Of a stretch of 64,000 nucleotides of DNA, positions 23,937-32,854 are shown piece by piece (positions within the stretch are counted from its first letter, which is position 1; every line of letters starts with the position of its first letter). The notes under the pieces were generated by a model. That model saw only the letters and a list, made by a program, of their open reading frames with translations. It did no database searches and was not told the origin of the DNA. The translations under genes and the position numbers were made by a program. Source of the DNA: Ruegeria pomeroyi (GTDB lineage Bacteria > Pseudomonadota > Alphaproteobacteria > Rhodobacterales > Rhodobacteraceae); assembly GCF_021405525.1 (NCBI RefSeq), contig NZ_JAGQAG010000001.1, positions 1,302,001-1,366,000 of the forward strand, read 5' to 3'.

Positions 23937-26032
23937 GTCTGGGGTTCCTTGCTTGCATCGGTGATCGCCTGCCAGAGCGACAGGCTGGTAAGCGGCATTT
24001 GCAGATCGGTCACGCCCAGCGGTGCCAGCGCATCCAGCGCGGCGTTCAGGATCGCCGCCGGGGCGCCGATGGTGCCGGCCTCGCCGATGCCCTTGGCGCC
24101 GAGCGCGTTGGTGGTGGCGAGCGTCTCGGTCTTGTGGATGGTGAGTGACGGCAGGTCATCCGCGCGCGGCATCGCGTAATCCATGAACGAGCCGGTGAGA
24201 AGCTGGCCCTCGTCGAAATGCAGCGCTTCCAACATCGCCTCTCCCAGGCCTTGCGCGAAGCCACCCATCACCTGTCCCTCGGCCAGCATGGGGTTGATCA
24301 GCCGCCCGGCATCGTCGAGGCAGGCCATATGCGTCAGCTGAGGGGCGCCGGTGTCGCGGTCGATCTCGATGGCGGCAAGGTAGCAACCATGGCCCCAGGC
24401 CTCGCCCGGGGCGGTATAGACGGTGTCGGCGGTGATCGGGCAGGTCGCGCCCGCGTCACGGCGGCGGATGATCTCGCGGCAGGCCTCGAGTACGGCGCTG
24501 GCGCCGATGGGGGTGCTGCGGCTGGCCAGCGCGCCGATGCCGGGCGGGCAGGTGGCGGTGTCGCCATGCAGCACGGTGATATCGGAGGGCGAAAGCTCCA
24601 GCGCGTCGGCGGCAATCTGGGCCAGCGCGGTTTCGCGCCCGTGGCCCTGGCTGCTGCCGCCAAATTCCACTGTGGCGCGGCCTGCCTCAAGGGTGACCCG
24701 GGCGCTTTCCCATCCCTTGCCCGAAGGTTCGACGTAAAAGCCGAGGCCGATCCCGGCCAATGCGCCGTCGGCGCGTCTTGCGTCGCGCTGGGCGCACCAG
24801 GCGGGGTAATCGGCCAGCGTCAGAAAGCGGTCGAGTGCCGTGGCATAATCGGCCCCCTCGACCCGGCCCGCGGGCAGGTCGCGCGGGCCGTTCAAGCGGT
24901 TCAGGTTGCGGCGGCGGATCTCGGCGGGATCAAGGCCGGTGGCGCGGGCGGCGGCATCGGCCAGACGCTCCATCAGCGCGCAGGCCTCGGGGCGGCCGGC
25001 ACCGCGATAGATGCCGGTGGGCGCGGTATGGGCGCGTCGGGCGCTGGCGCCCAGATCGGTGGCGGCGATGTCATAGGGGCCGGGCAGGATGCGGGCGGCG
25101 TTCCAGGCCGGGATCAGCGCCGAATTGGGCAGCCAATGACCAAGCGGCGCCTCGACACGGGCCTTGAGCGCCAGAAACCGCCCCTCGGCATCAATGGCAA
25201 GCTGGCCTTCGCTTGTCAGCCCCCGGCCATGGGTGGCCGAGAGGAACTCTTCGCTGCGGGTGGCGGTCCAGCGCACGGGGCGGCCCAGGTGATGCGCGGC
25301 CCGGACCGCCAGCACCTCCTCGGGGTAGAGCGAGGCCTTCATGCCAAAGGCGCCGCCCACATCGCGGGCGATCACGCGTAGGTGTTCGGGGTCGAGCGAC
25401 AGGATACGGGCCAGATCGGCCCGCGCCCGGTGCGGTGTCTGGGTGGACAGCCAGACGGTCAGCCCGTGGCTCTCAGGCAGAATGGCGATGGCGCGCGGCT
25501 CCATCGGGCTGGGGGCAAGGCGAGGATGCGCGATCCGGACCGCGACCACATGGGCGGCGCGGGCAAACTCTGCCGCCGGATCGCCGCTTTGCCAATGTTG
25601 CATGGCCATAAGTTCGGAGGGTGGGGAGGGGGTCTCGTCGATCTCGGCCCAGATCTCCTCGACCGCGTCCAGCGCCTGTCCCGGTGTTTCGGCCAGCACC
25701 GCCGCGATGGGCTGACCCACTGCCGAGACCGTGTCGCCGGCAAGGATCGGATAGGGCGTGGCATGGTCGAGCGGCAGCACCGGGTTGACCTCGAGCCTGC
25801 CCAGTGCGCCGAGGTCGGCGGCGGTCAGCACAGCAGCCACGCCGGGCATCGCGCGCGCCGCGGTCACGTCGCAAGCGTCAAGCCGCCCGCTGGCATGGGA
25901 ACTGCGCAGAAAGGCCAGATGCAGCGCCCCCGGCAGATGGATATCACCCGTATACTGCCCCTCTCCCCGCAGCAGGCGGGGGTCTTCGCGCCGGGGCAGC
26001 GCTTGTCCGGTATAGGGAGCGGATTTGGTCAC
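23933..26032 (-). CDS. Molybdenum hydroxylase large subunit, CoxL/xanthine dehydrogenase family, compact
   Basis: 699 residues from a GTG at 26032, where homology begins (TGQALPRREDPRLLRG); ATGs at 26107 and 26128 would add 25-32 residues without domain match. Molybdopterin-cytosine-dinucleotide binding landmarks: DVGGAFGMKASLYPEE, YRGAGRPEA, GSSQGHGRETALAQIAADAL and the catalytic Glu651 in KGIGEAGTIG. The stretch between the ACREIIRRR helix and the GHGCYLAAIEID strand appears about 60-70 residues shorter than in usual CoxL. No iron-sulfur or FAD subunit gene is next to it. Substrate unknown; operon with the DapA-like gene. Confidence 0.82.
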   Translation of the reverse strand: MTKSAPYTGQALPRREDPRLLRGEGQYTGDIHLPGALHLAFLRSSHASGRLDACDVTAARAMPGVAAVLTAADLGALGRLEVNPVLPLDHATPYPILAGDTVSAVGQPIAAVLAETPGQALDAVEEIWAEIDETPSPPSELMAMQHWQSGDPAAEFARAAHVVAVRIAHPRLAPSPMEPRAIAILPESHGLTVWLSTQTPHRARADLARILSLDPEHLRVIARDVGGAFGMKASLYPEEVLAVRAAHHLGRPVRWTATRSEEFLSATHGRGLTSEGQLAIDAEGRFLALKARVEAPLGHWLPNSALIPAWNAARILPGPYDIAATDLGASARRAHTAPTGIYRGAGRPEACALMERLADAAARATGLDPAEIRRRNLNRLNGPRDLPAGRVEGADYATALDRFLTLADYPAWCAQRDARRADGALAGIGLGFYVEPSGKGWESARVTLEAGRATVEFGGSSQGHGRETALAQIAADALELSPSDITVLHGDTATCPPGIGALASRSTPIGASAVLEACREIIRRRDAGATCPITADTVYTAPGEAWGHGCYLAAIEIDRDTGAPQLTHMACLDDAGRLINPMLAEGQVMGGFAQGLGEAMLEALHFDEGQLLTGSFMDYAMPRADDLPSLTIHKTETLATTNALGAKGIGEAGTIGAPAAILNAALDALAPLGVTDLQMPLTSLSLWQAITDASKEPQT

Positions 26033-26184
26033 GGGGGTCTCGGTTGCGGTGGCGGGTGCCTCGATCCTGCAAGCCCGACCGGGTGGGCACAAATCGCGAA
26101 ATTGCATCCTGCTATCCGCAATCGGCATATCACAATCATGCTGATATGTGGAAACTATGGGGCAGTTGGCCAAAGGGGGACAGG

Positions 26185-26973
26185 GTGAGGATAGCACTGA
26201 TCGGGCACGGGCCCATTGCCGCCCATGTGGCGGCGCATCTGCCCGAAGGCGTCAGGCTGATCGGGGCGCTCTGCCGGCCCGGGCGCGAGCAGGCCGCGCG
26301 GGCGGTCTTGGGCGTGCCGGTTGCGCAGGTGTTGGAGGACCTGCCCGAACGGCCCGACCTGCTGGTCGATTGCGCGGGTCATTCCGGCCTGCGCGCCCAT
26401 GGGGTGGCGGCGCTGGGCGCGGGGGTCGAGGTGCTGACCGTCTCGGTCGGTGCATTGGCCGATGCCGTGTTCTGTGCCGAGCTTGAGGCTGCCGCCCGCG
26501 TTGGCGGGACAAGGCTGTGCCTGGCCTCGGGGGCGATCGGGGCGCTGGATGCGCTGGCGGCGGCGGCGATGGGGACGGGCTTGCAGGTGACCTATACCGG
26601 GCGCAAGCCGCCGCAGGGCTGGCGCGGCAGCCGCGCCGAAAAGGTGCTGGATCTGGACGCGCTTACCGCACCCGCCACCCATTTCACCGGCACCGCGCGC
26701 GCGGCGGCGCAGGCCTATCCCAAGAACGCCAATGTGGCCGCTGCCGTGGCGCTGGCCGGGGCCGGGCTGGATGCCACCCGGGCCGAGCTGATCGCCGATC
26801 CCGGCGCCGCCGCCAATATCCACGAGATCGCGGCCGAGGGCGCCTTTGGCCGGTTCCGGTTTCAGATCGAGGGGTTGCCATTGCCGGGCAATCCGCGTTC
26901 CTCGGCGCTGACCGCGCTCAGCCTGCTGGCGGCGCTGCGACAGCGCGGCGCGGCGATCCGGCTATCGCTTTGA
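26185..26973 (+). CDS. L-aspartate dehydrogenase
   Basis: 262 residues from GTG at 26185, just after AAAGGGGGACAGG; an ATG at 26146 would give an atypical N-terminus. NAD(P)-dependent oxidative deamination of L-aspartate to oxaloacetate and ammonia, or the reverse. Rossmann motif VRIALIGHGPIAAHVA starts at residue 1, SGAIGALDAL lies at 115-124, and His213 in the ADPGAAANIHEI stretch is the catalytic His of the family (DUF108 domain). Divergent from the molybdenum hydroxylase and 33 bp before a LysR gene that may control both. Confidence 0.9.
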   Translation: MRIALIGHGPIAAHVAAHLPEGVRLIGALCRPGREQAARAVLGVPVAQVLEDLPERPDLLVDCAGHSGLRAHGVAALGAGVEVLTVSVGALADAVFCAELEAAARVGGTRLCLASGAIGALDALAAAAMGTGLQVTYTGRKPPQGWRGSRAEKVLDLDALTAPATHFTGTARAAAQAYPKNANVAAAVALAGAGLDATRAELIADPGAAANIHEIAAEGAFGRFRFQIEGLPLPGNPRSSALTALSLLAALRQRGAAIRLSL

Positions 26974-27006
26974 CCGATAGCCACGCTTCGTGATATCGCA
27001 AAACCC

Positions 27007-27957
27007 ATGAACCGCACCCAGATCCGCATTGTCGAGCGCGTCTTGACCCGGCTCAAGCTGAAACAGCTGCGCCTGCTGGTCGCCGTGGGCGAGCGGCATT
27101 CGATCCTGCATGCGGCGCAGGCGCTGAACATGTCCCAGCCCGCCGCCACCAAGCTGATCAAGGATCTGGAGCTGGATTTCGACGTGCAGCTCTTTGACCG
27201 CACCAATCGCGGCATGGTGCCCACCGTGTTCGGGGCGGCGCTGATCCGGCATGGCAAGCTGATCCTGGCGCAGATTTCCCATGCCGCCCAAGAGCTTGAC
27301 GATCTGAACGAGGGCAATGGCGGGCGCGTGGTGGTGGGCACGTTGCTGGCCGCCTCGGCCGAGTTTCTGCCCCGCGTGCTTACCCGGCTTCTGACCGACA
27401 AGCCGGGGCTGGTGGTGAAACTGGTCGAGGGCACCAACGAGGTGCTGATGCCGGCGCTGCGCTCGGGCGATGTCGATCTGGTGGTGGGGCGCTTGCCGAT
27501 GCACCGGCACAGAGCCGAGATCGTGCAGGAGCGGCTGTTCGACGAAGAGGTGATATGTGTCGCCCGGAGCGACCACCCGGTGCATCGCCATGCCGCGCCC
27601 GCGCTGACCGACCTGATGGAATACCCCTGGATCCTGCCACCGGCGGAAACCACGTTGCGCCGCCAGCTGGATCAGGTCTTTGTCGATCTGGGCGGTGGTG
27701 CGCCGCCCTATGCGGTGGAATCAGTGTCGTATCTGGCCAATCGGGGCCTGTTGGTGGGGTCGGACATGCTGGCGGTGATGCCCGCGCATGTGCCGCGCCA
27801 CGATATCAGCGCGGGGGCGCTGGCGCGGGTTGACTGGCCGGTGCCGATCCCGATCGGGCCGGTGGGCGTGTCGATGCGCAAATCTGCCAGCCTGTCGCCC
27901 TCGGTCGCCGGGGTGCTGGATGCGCTGCGGATAGAGGCCGCGCAAATGGCGCGTTGA
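27007..27957 (+). CDS. LysR-family regulator, GbpR/PcaQ-like
   Basis: 316 residues. Winged helix-turn-helix at about 16-75 (LKLKQLRLLVAVGERHSILHAAQ, then AATKLIKDLE), preceded by a 15-residue N-terminal extension as in GbpR- and PcaQ-type regulators. The effector domain (about 100-305) has GTLLAASAEFLPRVL and SGDVDLVVGRLP. Same strand as aspartate dehydrogenase, 33 bp downstream, so it probably regulates the divergent aspartate dehydrogenase/molybdenum hydroxylase promoter at 26033-26184. No Shine-Dalgarno is obvious. Confidence 0.88.
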   Translation: MNRTQIRIVERVLTRLKLKQLRLLVAVGERHSILHAAQALNMSQPAATKLIKDLELDFDVQLFDRTNRGMVPTVFGAALIRHGKLILAQISHAAQELDDLNEGNGGRVVVGTLLAASAEFLPRVLTRLLTDKPGLVVKLVEGTNEVLMPALRSGDVDLVVGRLPMHRHRAEIVQERLFDEEVICVARSDHPVHRHAAPALTDLMEYPWILPPAETTLRRQLDQVFVDLGGGAPPYAVESVSYLANRGLLVGSDMLAVMPAHVPRHDISAGALARVDWPVPIPIGPVGVSMRKSASLSPSVAGVLDALRIEAAQMAR

Positions 27958-28012
27958 GCTTGCCTCGGCGGACCCGATGCGCCACATCTGCCGCACCGAT
28001 CAAGGAGACACC

Positions 28013-28369
28013 ATGAGCGACATGCGCCTTTCCCTTTGCTCCAGCTGCCAGGGTGAGCGGGACCGTGACCAAGGGGCCGAGCGGGCCGCCGTGTCCGACG
28101 CGTTGGCGCGCGCCGGGCTGAGCGGGCGGGTGGAGCTGGTGGAGCATGCCTGCTTCGGCGCCTGCGCCACCCCGGTGGCACTGGCGCTTCAGGGACCGGG
28201 GCGGGCCAGCTATGTGTTCTCGGATCTCGACGTGGTGGCGGATGCCGACGATATCGCCGCCACCTGCCGTGTCTATCTGGACAGCCCCGGAGGCTGGATT
28301 GCCGATGCCCGTCCCTGTGGACGGTTGCGGCAATGCCTGTTGGCGCGGATCCCGGCCTATTCCACCTGA
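28013..28369 (+). CDS. DUF1636 cysteine-rich protein, copy 1
   Basis: 118 residues starting at the ATG after CAAGGAGACACC. DUF1636 proteins are thioredoxin-like ferredoxin-type proteins common in cobalamin loci. Four Cys could bind a metal or Fe-S centre: Cys9 and Cys12 (CSSC) and Cys47 and Cys51 (HACFGAC). Further Cys lie near the C-terminus. The gene is tail-to-tail with the His-rich protein (13-bp overlap). It has no riboswitch of its own visible upstream. A diverged relative is encoded at 43515-43889. Confidence 0.83.
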   Translation: MSDMRLSLCSSCQGERDRDQGAERAAVSDALARAGLSGRVELVEHACFGACATPVALALQGPGRASYVFSDLDVVADADDIAATCRVYLDSPGGWIADARPCGRLRQCLLARIPAYST

Positions 28370-28851
28370 ACCGTGACCACGGCCTCGACCGGGGTGCCAT
28401 CGACCATCAGCGGGCTGTGGCTGTTGGCGTTCAGCGAGACCTTCACCTCGACCGGGCCTTTGGGCAGGTCGGGGATATGCATCCATTCGCTGTAAAGCCG
28501 GGCCAGTTTCACGTCGTTGACATAGACATGGGCATGGCCTTCGCCCGGCACGTCACTGGCCGAGGCGTTTTCGGGGGCAAAGCGGAAATTCTGCGGGCTT
28601 ACATGCAGGTTCCAGCCCGACAGCGGATCGCGGGTCAGTGCTACGGACACACCGGGTGCGTCGGGGCCTGCGGGCAGATGGGTGGCCTGGGCGTGGTCAT
28701 GGCCGCTTTGTGCCTCCTCATGAGCGCCATGCTGGGCCGCGTCGCCGTGATCATGACCGTCAAAGGTGACACCATAGGCCGCCGCGGTGATGAAACCGGC
28801 ACCGCCACCAAAGACAAGGCCGATGGCGAAAAGAGCGAGAGAGCGGGACAT
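28357..28851 (-). CDS. His-rich exported protein next to cobalt transporter
   Basis: 164 residues. The first 27 are a signal peptide or anchor (MSRSLALFAIGLVFGGG...). Residues 33-58 hold seven His (33, 35, 41, 44, 51, 53, 58) with HDH pairs, a likely cobalt, nickel or zinc binding segment. The rest (about 65-164) looks like a beta sandwich: VSVALTRDPLSGWNLHVSP, GEGHAHVYVNDVKLARLYSEW and a C-terminal VEAVVTVQV. I do not recognise a named family. It is 63 bp downstream of cbtA on the same strand, with a terminator hairpin between. Periplasmic metal handling is inference. Confidence 0.72.
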   Translation of the reverse strand: MSRSLALFAIGLVFGGGAGFITAAAYGVTFDGHDHGDAAQHGAHEEAQSGHDHAQATHLPAGPDAPGVSVALTRDPLSGWNLHVSPQNFRFAPENASASDVPGEGHAHVYVNDVKLARLYSEWMHIPDLPKGPVEVKVSLNANSHSPLMVDGTPVEAVVTVQVE

Positions 28852-28870
28852 ATCAGTCTCCTAGCAAAGG

Positions 28871-28900
28871 AAAACCCCGCCGGATGGGTCCGGCGGGGCA
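28871..28900 (-). terminator. Rho-independent terminator after cbtA
   Basis: CCCCGCCGG (28875-28883) pairs with CCGGCGGGG (28890-28898) around a 6-nt loop; read on the minus strand the stem is followed by TTTTCC. It lies 17 bp beyond the cbtA stop and 20 bp before the His-rich gene start, so it probably ends or reduces the cbtBA transcript. Confidence 0.75.
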
Positions 28901-28914
28901 TATGAGTTGACGGA

Positions 28915-29613
28915 TCAGGCGTGCGCTTCGGCGCGCTTGCTCTCGGTCTGCCAGAAGTAACCGGCGAAACCACCCAGCAACACCCAGGCTGCCATCCCGA
29001 CACCAAAGGCGCGGGCGGCAAACAGCGCGCCCAGTTCGGTCGGCACCGGGCCGGCAAAGCTGTCAGGTTCGGGCGCGCCGATCAGATGCGGCGCCATCAA
29101 CAGCAGCGCGGCGGCGCCATAGGCCATCAGGTTTCCGCCAAAGGCGATCAGCCACATGGCGATACCCGCCGCGGCCACGGTCGCGGTCCACCAGATCTGG
29201 CGGGCGGTGATATCGGTATAGGACACACCGGGCACCTCGGGCGCGAGGCTCAGTCCGGGTGCGAAGTGAAAGGTGATGAACCCGGCCAGACCCCAGAGCA
29301 GACCGGCGCGCGCGGTGACCGCATGACCCATCCCCTCGGCCACCGACATCAGGGCGACCATCACCACCGCATAGCCGGTATAGGTGAGCATTGCAAAAAC
29401 GACCGTCAGCGCATCGCGCATCGGATCGGCGAACATGCCGGGCAGGTCGGGCTGGGCACTTACCGCCTCGGCGCCGAAATGCACCAGTTCGCCGGTTTCA
29501 TACAACTCGGCATGCAGCAACACGGGCTGCACGAACAGAAACTGCAGCAAGGCGGCAATCAGCCCTGCTGCAGCGCCAGCGAACAACGCGCTGGTCAGAA
29601 TGCGACTGAACAT
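28915..29613 (-). CDS. cbtA: Cobalt transporter subunit CbtA
   Basis: 232 residues with five or six membrane helices, matching CbtA, the predicted cobalt permease controlled by B12 riboswitches. The N-terminus MFSRILTSALFAGAAAGLIAA and the His-containing segments FHFAPGLSLAPEVPG (family signature) and GAPEPDSFAGPVPTELGALFAAR are typical. It starts 3 bp after the cbtB stop. Inner membrane; imports Co2+ for the corrin pathway encoded next to it. Confidence 0.93.
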   Translation of the reverse strand: MFSRILTSALFAGAAAGLIAALLQFLFVQPVLLHAELYETGELVHFGAEAVSAQPDLPGMFADPMRDALTVVFAMLTYTGYAVVMVALMSVAEGMGHAVTARAGLLWGLAGFITFHFAPGLSLAPEVPGVSYTDITARQIWWTATVAAAGIAMWLIAFGGNLMAYGAAALLLMAPHLIGAPEPDSFAGPVPTELGALFAARAFGVGMAAWVLLGGFAGYFWQTESKRAEAHA

Positions 29614-29616
29614 GGT

Positions 29617-29787
29617 TCAGTGGCAGGGAAAGCCGGTTGCGTGGCGCACGTCGTGGGCGGCGTCATGCAGCGCGGATGCCTGCACATGGCCCGCCAGGGT
29701 CACGATGCCCAGGCCCAGGATCACGGCGAACAGAGCCGGCAGGATCGCGGAACCGGTGGCCGATGCCTTGAGTGTTTTGGTCGTCAT
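29617..29787 (-). CDS. cbtB: Cobalt transporter subunit CbtB
   Basis: 56 residues from the ATG at 29787, with GGAGGAAAAGAC as ribosome site. One membrane helix (about 15-38) and a C-terminal metal motif with His41, His45, His49, Cys55 and His56 (ending GFPCH), diagnostic for CbtB. It is the first gene behind the cobalamin riboswitch at 29832-30000. Confidence 0.93.
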   Translation of the reverse strand: MTTKTLKASATGSAILPALFAVILGLGIVTLAGHVQASALHDAAHDVRHATGFPCH

Positions 29788-29831
29788 GTCTTTTCCTCCT
29801 TGCCGCCGCACCCGACGGCCGGTGTTTCATT

Positions 29832-30000
29832 GCCTGTCTGGCAGGTCTCCTGGCTCGCGGGTCGGTGCCTCTGTTCGCCTTCCCCCCGGAGTGAACCCGG
29901 GAGTGGCTGGTTGAACAGAGGCTCACCGCTTACAGTCGCGGGGGCGGCTTTGGCCTGAACCGACGGGCGGTCGCACCAAATTCCCTCTTAGCATCCGGAT
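29832..30000 (-). promoter_or_regulatory. Cobalamin riboswitch controlling cbtBA
   Basis: On the minus strand the canonical elements follow in order: GGGAATTTGGTGCGA near 29971-29985, the AAAGCCGCCCCCGCGACTGT stretch with GCGG near 29930-29952, GCCACTCCCGGG, GGGGAAGGCG and the B12 box AGCCAGGAGACCTGCC at 29841-29856. The 44 bp to the cbtB start carry a GC-rich CCGGCCGTCGGG segment near the ribosome site, so control of translation initiation is likely. B12 binding would repress cobalt import. Confidence 0.95.
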
Positions 30001-30076
30001 TGCTCCGGCAGGACCAGACCCCTCCATTTAGCCGCGAACGCGCATCCGGCGCAATCGTCATTTGCGACCTTTCCGG

Positions 30077-30820
30077 TCAGTTTCCGCGCTTTTTCAAAAG
30101 ATAGATATCCATGATCCAGCCGTGATCGGCTCGCGCACGGGCACGGGTTTCGACGATTTCGCCCGCCATCTCGGCCAGTGGTCCCGCCACCAGAATCTGT
30201 TCCTCCATGCCCACATAGGCGCCCCACCAGATGTGGTAATCGGACATATCCAGCGCCTGGAACGAGCATTCGCCGTCCAGCATCACGGCCGCGGTATCCA
30301 CCGCGGGCGGCCAGCCTTCGTCGCGCAGGCGCCGCCCGGTGGTGACCAGGAACGGTGCCCCCAATTCGTTGACCGGAATGCCATGCGCCGCTGTCAGCGC
30401 CTGCAGCGCGGTGATGCCGGGAATCACCCGTACCCTGGGTTGCGGATCGAGCCGCGCCGCGATTCGCAGCGAACTGTCATAGAGCGACGGGTCGCCCCAG
30501 ATCAGCAGCGCAACCCGTGCCGCGCCGGGGTGGTCCTCCATCGCCGCCTGCCAGCGCAGCGCGATGGCATCGTGCCACTCGTCGACACCCTTCAGATACC
30601 CATCCTCGGCCCGGCGCGCCGGGATGTCGAAATAGGCGATCTGCGGCGGTGTGTCGGTGGCGTCAGTGATGATGCGCTCGCGCAGCCCGGCCAGATCGGA
30701 TTTCCCCGCCCCCTTGCGCGGGATCAGGATCAGATCGGCGGCGCGAATGGCGGCGATGCCTTCGCGGGTGATGTGGTCGGGATTGCCGGTGCCGATTCCG
30801 ATCAGGAGAAGCTCAGTCAT
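30077..30820 (-). CDS. cobF: Precorrin-6A synthase (deacetylating)
   Basis: 247 residues from ATG at 30820; 8 bp overlap with the cobA stop. CobF methylates C1 of precorrin-5 and removes acetic acid to give precorrin-6A in the aerobic pathway. The SAM-binding tetrapyrrole-methylase fold shows MTELLLIGIGTGNPDHIT at the start, ALLIWGDPSLYDS in the middle and VIPGITALQALTAAHGI. C-terminal half YHIWWGAYVGMEEQ and HGWIMDIYLL are typical CobF features. Last gene of cobL-E-M-B-A-F. Confidence 0.93.
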   Translation of the reverse strand: MTELLLIGIGTGNPDHITREGIAAIRAADLILIPRKGAGKSDLAGLRERIITDATDTPPQIAYFDIPARRAEDGYLKGVDEWHDAIALRWQAAMEDHPGAARVALLIWGDPSLYDSSLRIAARLDPQPRVRVIPGITALQALTAAHGIPVNELGAPFLVTTGRRLRDEGWPPAVDTAAVMLDGECSFQALDMSDYHIWWGAYVGMEEQILVAGPLAEMAGEIVETRARARADHGWIMDIYLLKKRGN

Positions 30821-31541
30821 CGCCGAACTCCGCCAGCGGACCATACAGGATCAGGGCAGGGGCGGTGCCGATCTCCGCTGCCAGCCGTAGGGCCAGTTCG
30901 CCCATGGTGGCGCGGGTCAGGCGCTGTTCAGGGGTCGAGACGCTTTCGGCCATCAGCGCAGGCGTTGAACGTGGCAGGCCATGCGCCTCAAGCGCATCCA
31001 GCAGCAGTGGAAAGGTGCGCTTGCCCATGAACACGACCGTGGTGGCCTGCGGGTCTGCCAGTGCGGGCAGGTTCAGGTCGGGGGGCAATTGCCCGCTGAC
31101 GTCATGGCCGGTGACGAATTGCACCCGCCGCGCGGTCAGTCGTCGGGTCAGCGGGATGCCCGCCGCCGCCGCCGCCGCCACCGCCGAGGGGATGCCGGGG
31201 ATGATCTCGTATCCGATCCCGGCCGCGCGCAGCGCGACCAGTTCTTCCTCCAGCCGGCCAAAGAGACCGCCATCGCCGGATTTCAGCCGCACCACATGTG
31301 CGCCGGTCTGGGCATAATCCACCAGCAGGCGGCTCACATGGTCCTGTTTGGGCGAGGCGCGGCCCGCTCGTTTGCCCACCCCAACCAGATCGGCATCCGC
31401 GCGCGCATGGGTCAGGATCGGACCGCTCGACAGATCGTCGAACAGCACCGCATCGGCCTTGCCCAGCCGATCCACCGCTTTCAGCGTCAACAGGTCCGGG
31501 TCGCCCGGCCCCGAGCCGACAAAGGAGACAAAGCCGCTCAT
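30813..31541 (-). CDS. cobA: Uroporphyrinogen-III C-methyltransferase
   Basis: 242 residues. SUMT methylates uroporphyrinogen III at C2 and C7 to precorrin-2, the entry to corrins and sirohaem. Motifs: FVGSGPGDPDLLTLKAV (7-23), VVRLKSGDGGLFGR and the GIPSAVAAAAAAGIPLTRR loop, which are specific for SUMT. It is the short single-domain form, without the CysG dehydrogenase/ferrochelatase. Overlaps cobB by 4 bp and cobF by 8 bp. Confidence 0.93.
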   Translation of the reverse strand: MSGFVSFVGSGPGDPDLLTLKAVDRLGKADAVLFDDLSSGPILTHARADADLVGVGKRAGRASPKQDHVSRLLVDYAQTGAHVVRLKSGDGGLFGRLEEELVALRAAGIGYEIIPGIPSAVAAAAAAGIPLTRRLTARRVQFVTGHDVSGQLPPDLNLPALADPQATTVVFMGKRTFPLLLDALEAHGLPRSTPALMAESVSTPEQRLTRATMGELALRLAAEIGTAPALILYGPLAEFGDD

Positions 31542-32854
31542 GATCCCGCCTCCGCGATCAGGTGAAAGAAGGTGCCGGTCACATGGCCGCGCACGGATCC
31601 GGTTTGCGGCCCCTCGACGCCCTCGGCATCAAACACACGGGCCAGCGGCGCGTCGGGTTGCTCCAGGATCGAGGAATAGTGGAACTCGTGCCCGCGCAGG
31701 GTGGCACCGGTGCCATAGCCGGGCAGGGGCGCCAGCAGTTCGGCCCGGCGATAGCCCAGGTTGAACTTGCGCTTTTCATACGAGGTGACGAGGCCCAAGA
31801 GACCCGCCATCCGGTGGCGGGCGCCGTCCTTGTCGATCAGCGCCTCGCCCAATGCCATGTAGCCGCCGCATTCGCCATGCACGGGCCGGGTTTCGGCATG
31901 TTGTCTCAGCCCCGCGCGAAAGGCATTGGCGGCGGCGAGTGTGCCCGCATGCAGTTCGGGATAGCCGCCGGGCAGCCAGACCAGATCGGCATCGGGTGCG
32001 GGGGCCTCGTCAGCCAGCGGCGAAAACGGCAGGATCTCGGCGCCGCCCGCGCGCCAGCCTTCCAGCAGATGCGGATAGGTGAACGAGAACGCCGCATCCC
32101 GCGCCAGCGCGATGCGCTGGGCGGGGGGCGGCGGCAGCGGTGCCGAGGAAAGCCCAACAGGGCTTGAAGAGGCGGCGGCGCGGATCGCGTCCAGATCCAC
32201 ATGCTCGCGCAGGAACGCGGCATAGCCCGCGATGGCGGCCTCCAGGTCGGGATGTTCCACCGCCTGAATGAGGCCCAGGTGCCGCTCGGGCAGGGTCAGG
32301 TCGCCGCGCCGGGGCAGCACGCCCAGCACCGGCAGGCCCGCGCGCTCCATCCCCAGCCGGGTCAGCCGCTCGTGCCGGGGGCTGGCACAGCGGTTCAGGA
32401 TCACTCCGGCAAAGGGCAAGTCGGGATTGTACATCCGGAACCCCAGCGCGGTCGCCGCCGCCGATTGCGCCTGTCCGCCCACATCAAGGACCAGCACCAC
32501 CGGCCAGCCCATGCGCAGGGCGGTCTCGGCGCTCGACCCGTGGCCGGTTTCGCCCGGCTTGGCGACGCCGTCAAACAGGCCCATCGACCCTTCGGCCACC
32601 ACGATATCGGCACCTGCCGCCTGCGCGGCCACAGCACTCAGCAGACCCTCGCCCATCGCCCAGCTGTCGAGGTTGAACGAGGCCCGCCCCGCCGCCGCCA
32701 GATGAAAGGCGGGGTCGATATAGTCCGGTCCGCTCTTGAAGGGTTGCACCGTCAGCCCATCCTCGGCCAGCGCGCGCAACAACCCCAGCATGACCGTGGT
32801 CTTGCCGGTGCCCGAGGCCGGGGCCGAGATCATCAGGCCGCGGGGGTTAGTCAT
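31538..32854 (-). CDS. cobB: Hydrogenobyrinic acid a,c-diamide synthase
   Basis: 438 residues from the ATG at 32854, which has GGAG 8 bp upstream; ATG at 32860 is too close to it. CobB amidates the a and c side chains of hydrogenobyrinic acid using glutamine and ATP. N-terminal P-loop [13 protein letters not shown] (about 9-21) with [10 protein letters not shown], and a C-terminal glutamine amidotransferase domain with [10 protein letters not shown] and nucleophile Cys in [12 protein letters not shown] (about 327-338); the partner His is in RGHEFHYS. Overlaps cobM by 8 bp. Confidence 0.94.
   Translation of the reverse strand: MTNPRGLMISAPASGTGKTTVMLGLLRALAEDGLTVQPFKSGPDYIDPAFHLAAAGRASFNLDSWAMGEGLLSAVAAQAAGADIVVAEGSMGLFDGVAKPGETGHGSSAETALRMGWPVVLVLDVGGQAQSAAATALGFRMYNPDLPFAGVILNRCASPRHERLTRLGMERAGLPVLGVLPRRGDLTLPERHLGLIQAVEHPDLEAAIAGYAAFLREHVDLDAIRAAASSSPVGLSSAPLPPPPAQRIALARDAAFSFTYPHLLEGWRAGGAEILPFSPLADEAPAPDADLVWLPGGYPELHAGTLAAANAFRAGLRQHAETRPVHGECGGYMALGEALIDKDGARHRMAGLLGLVTSYEKRKFNLGYRRAELLAPLPGYGTGATLRGHEFHYSSILEQPDAPLARVFDAEGVEGPQTGSVRGHVTGTFFHLIAEAGS

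Noticed and set aside
29832-30000. Small frames within the riboswitch region
   Set aside because: The conserved RNA elements explain the sequence; no frame has a ribosome site.
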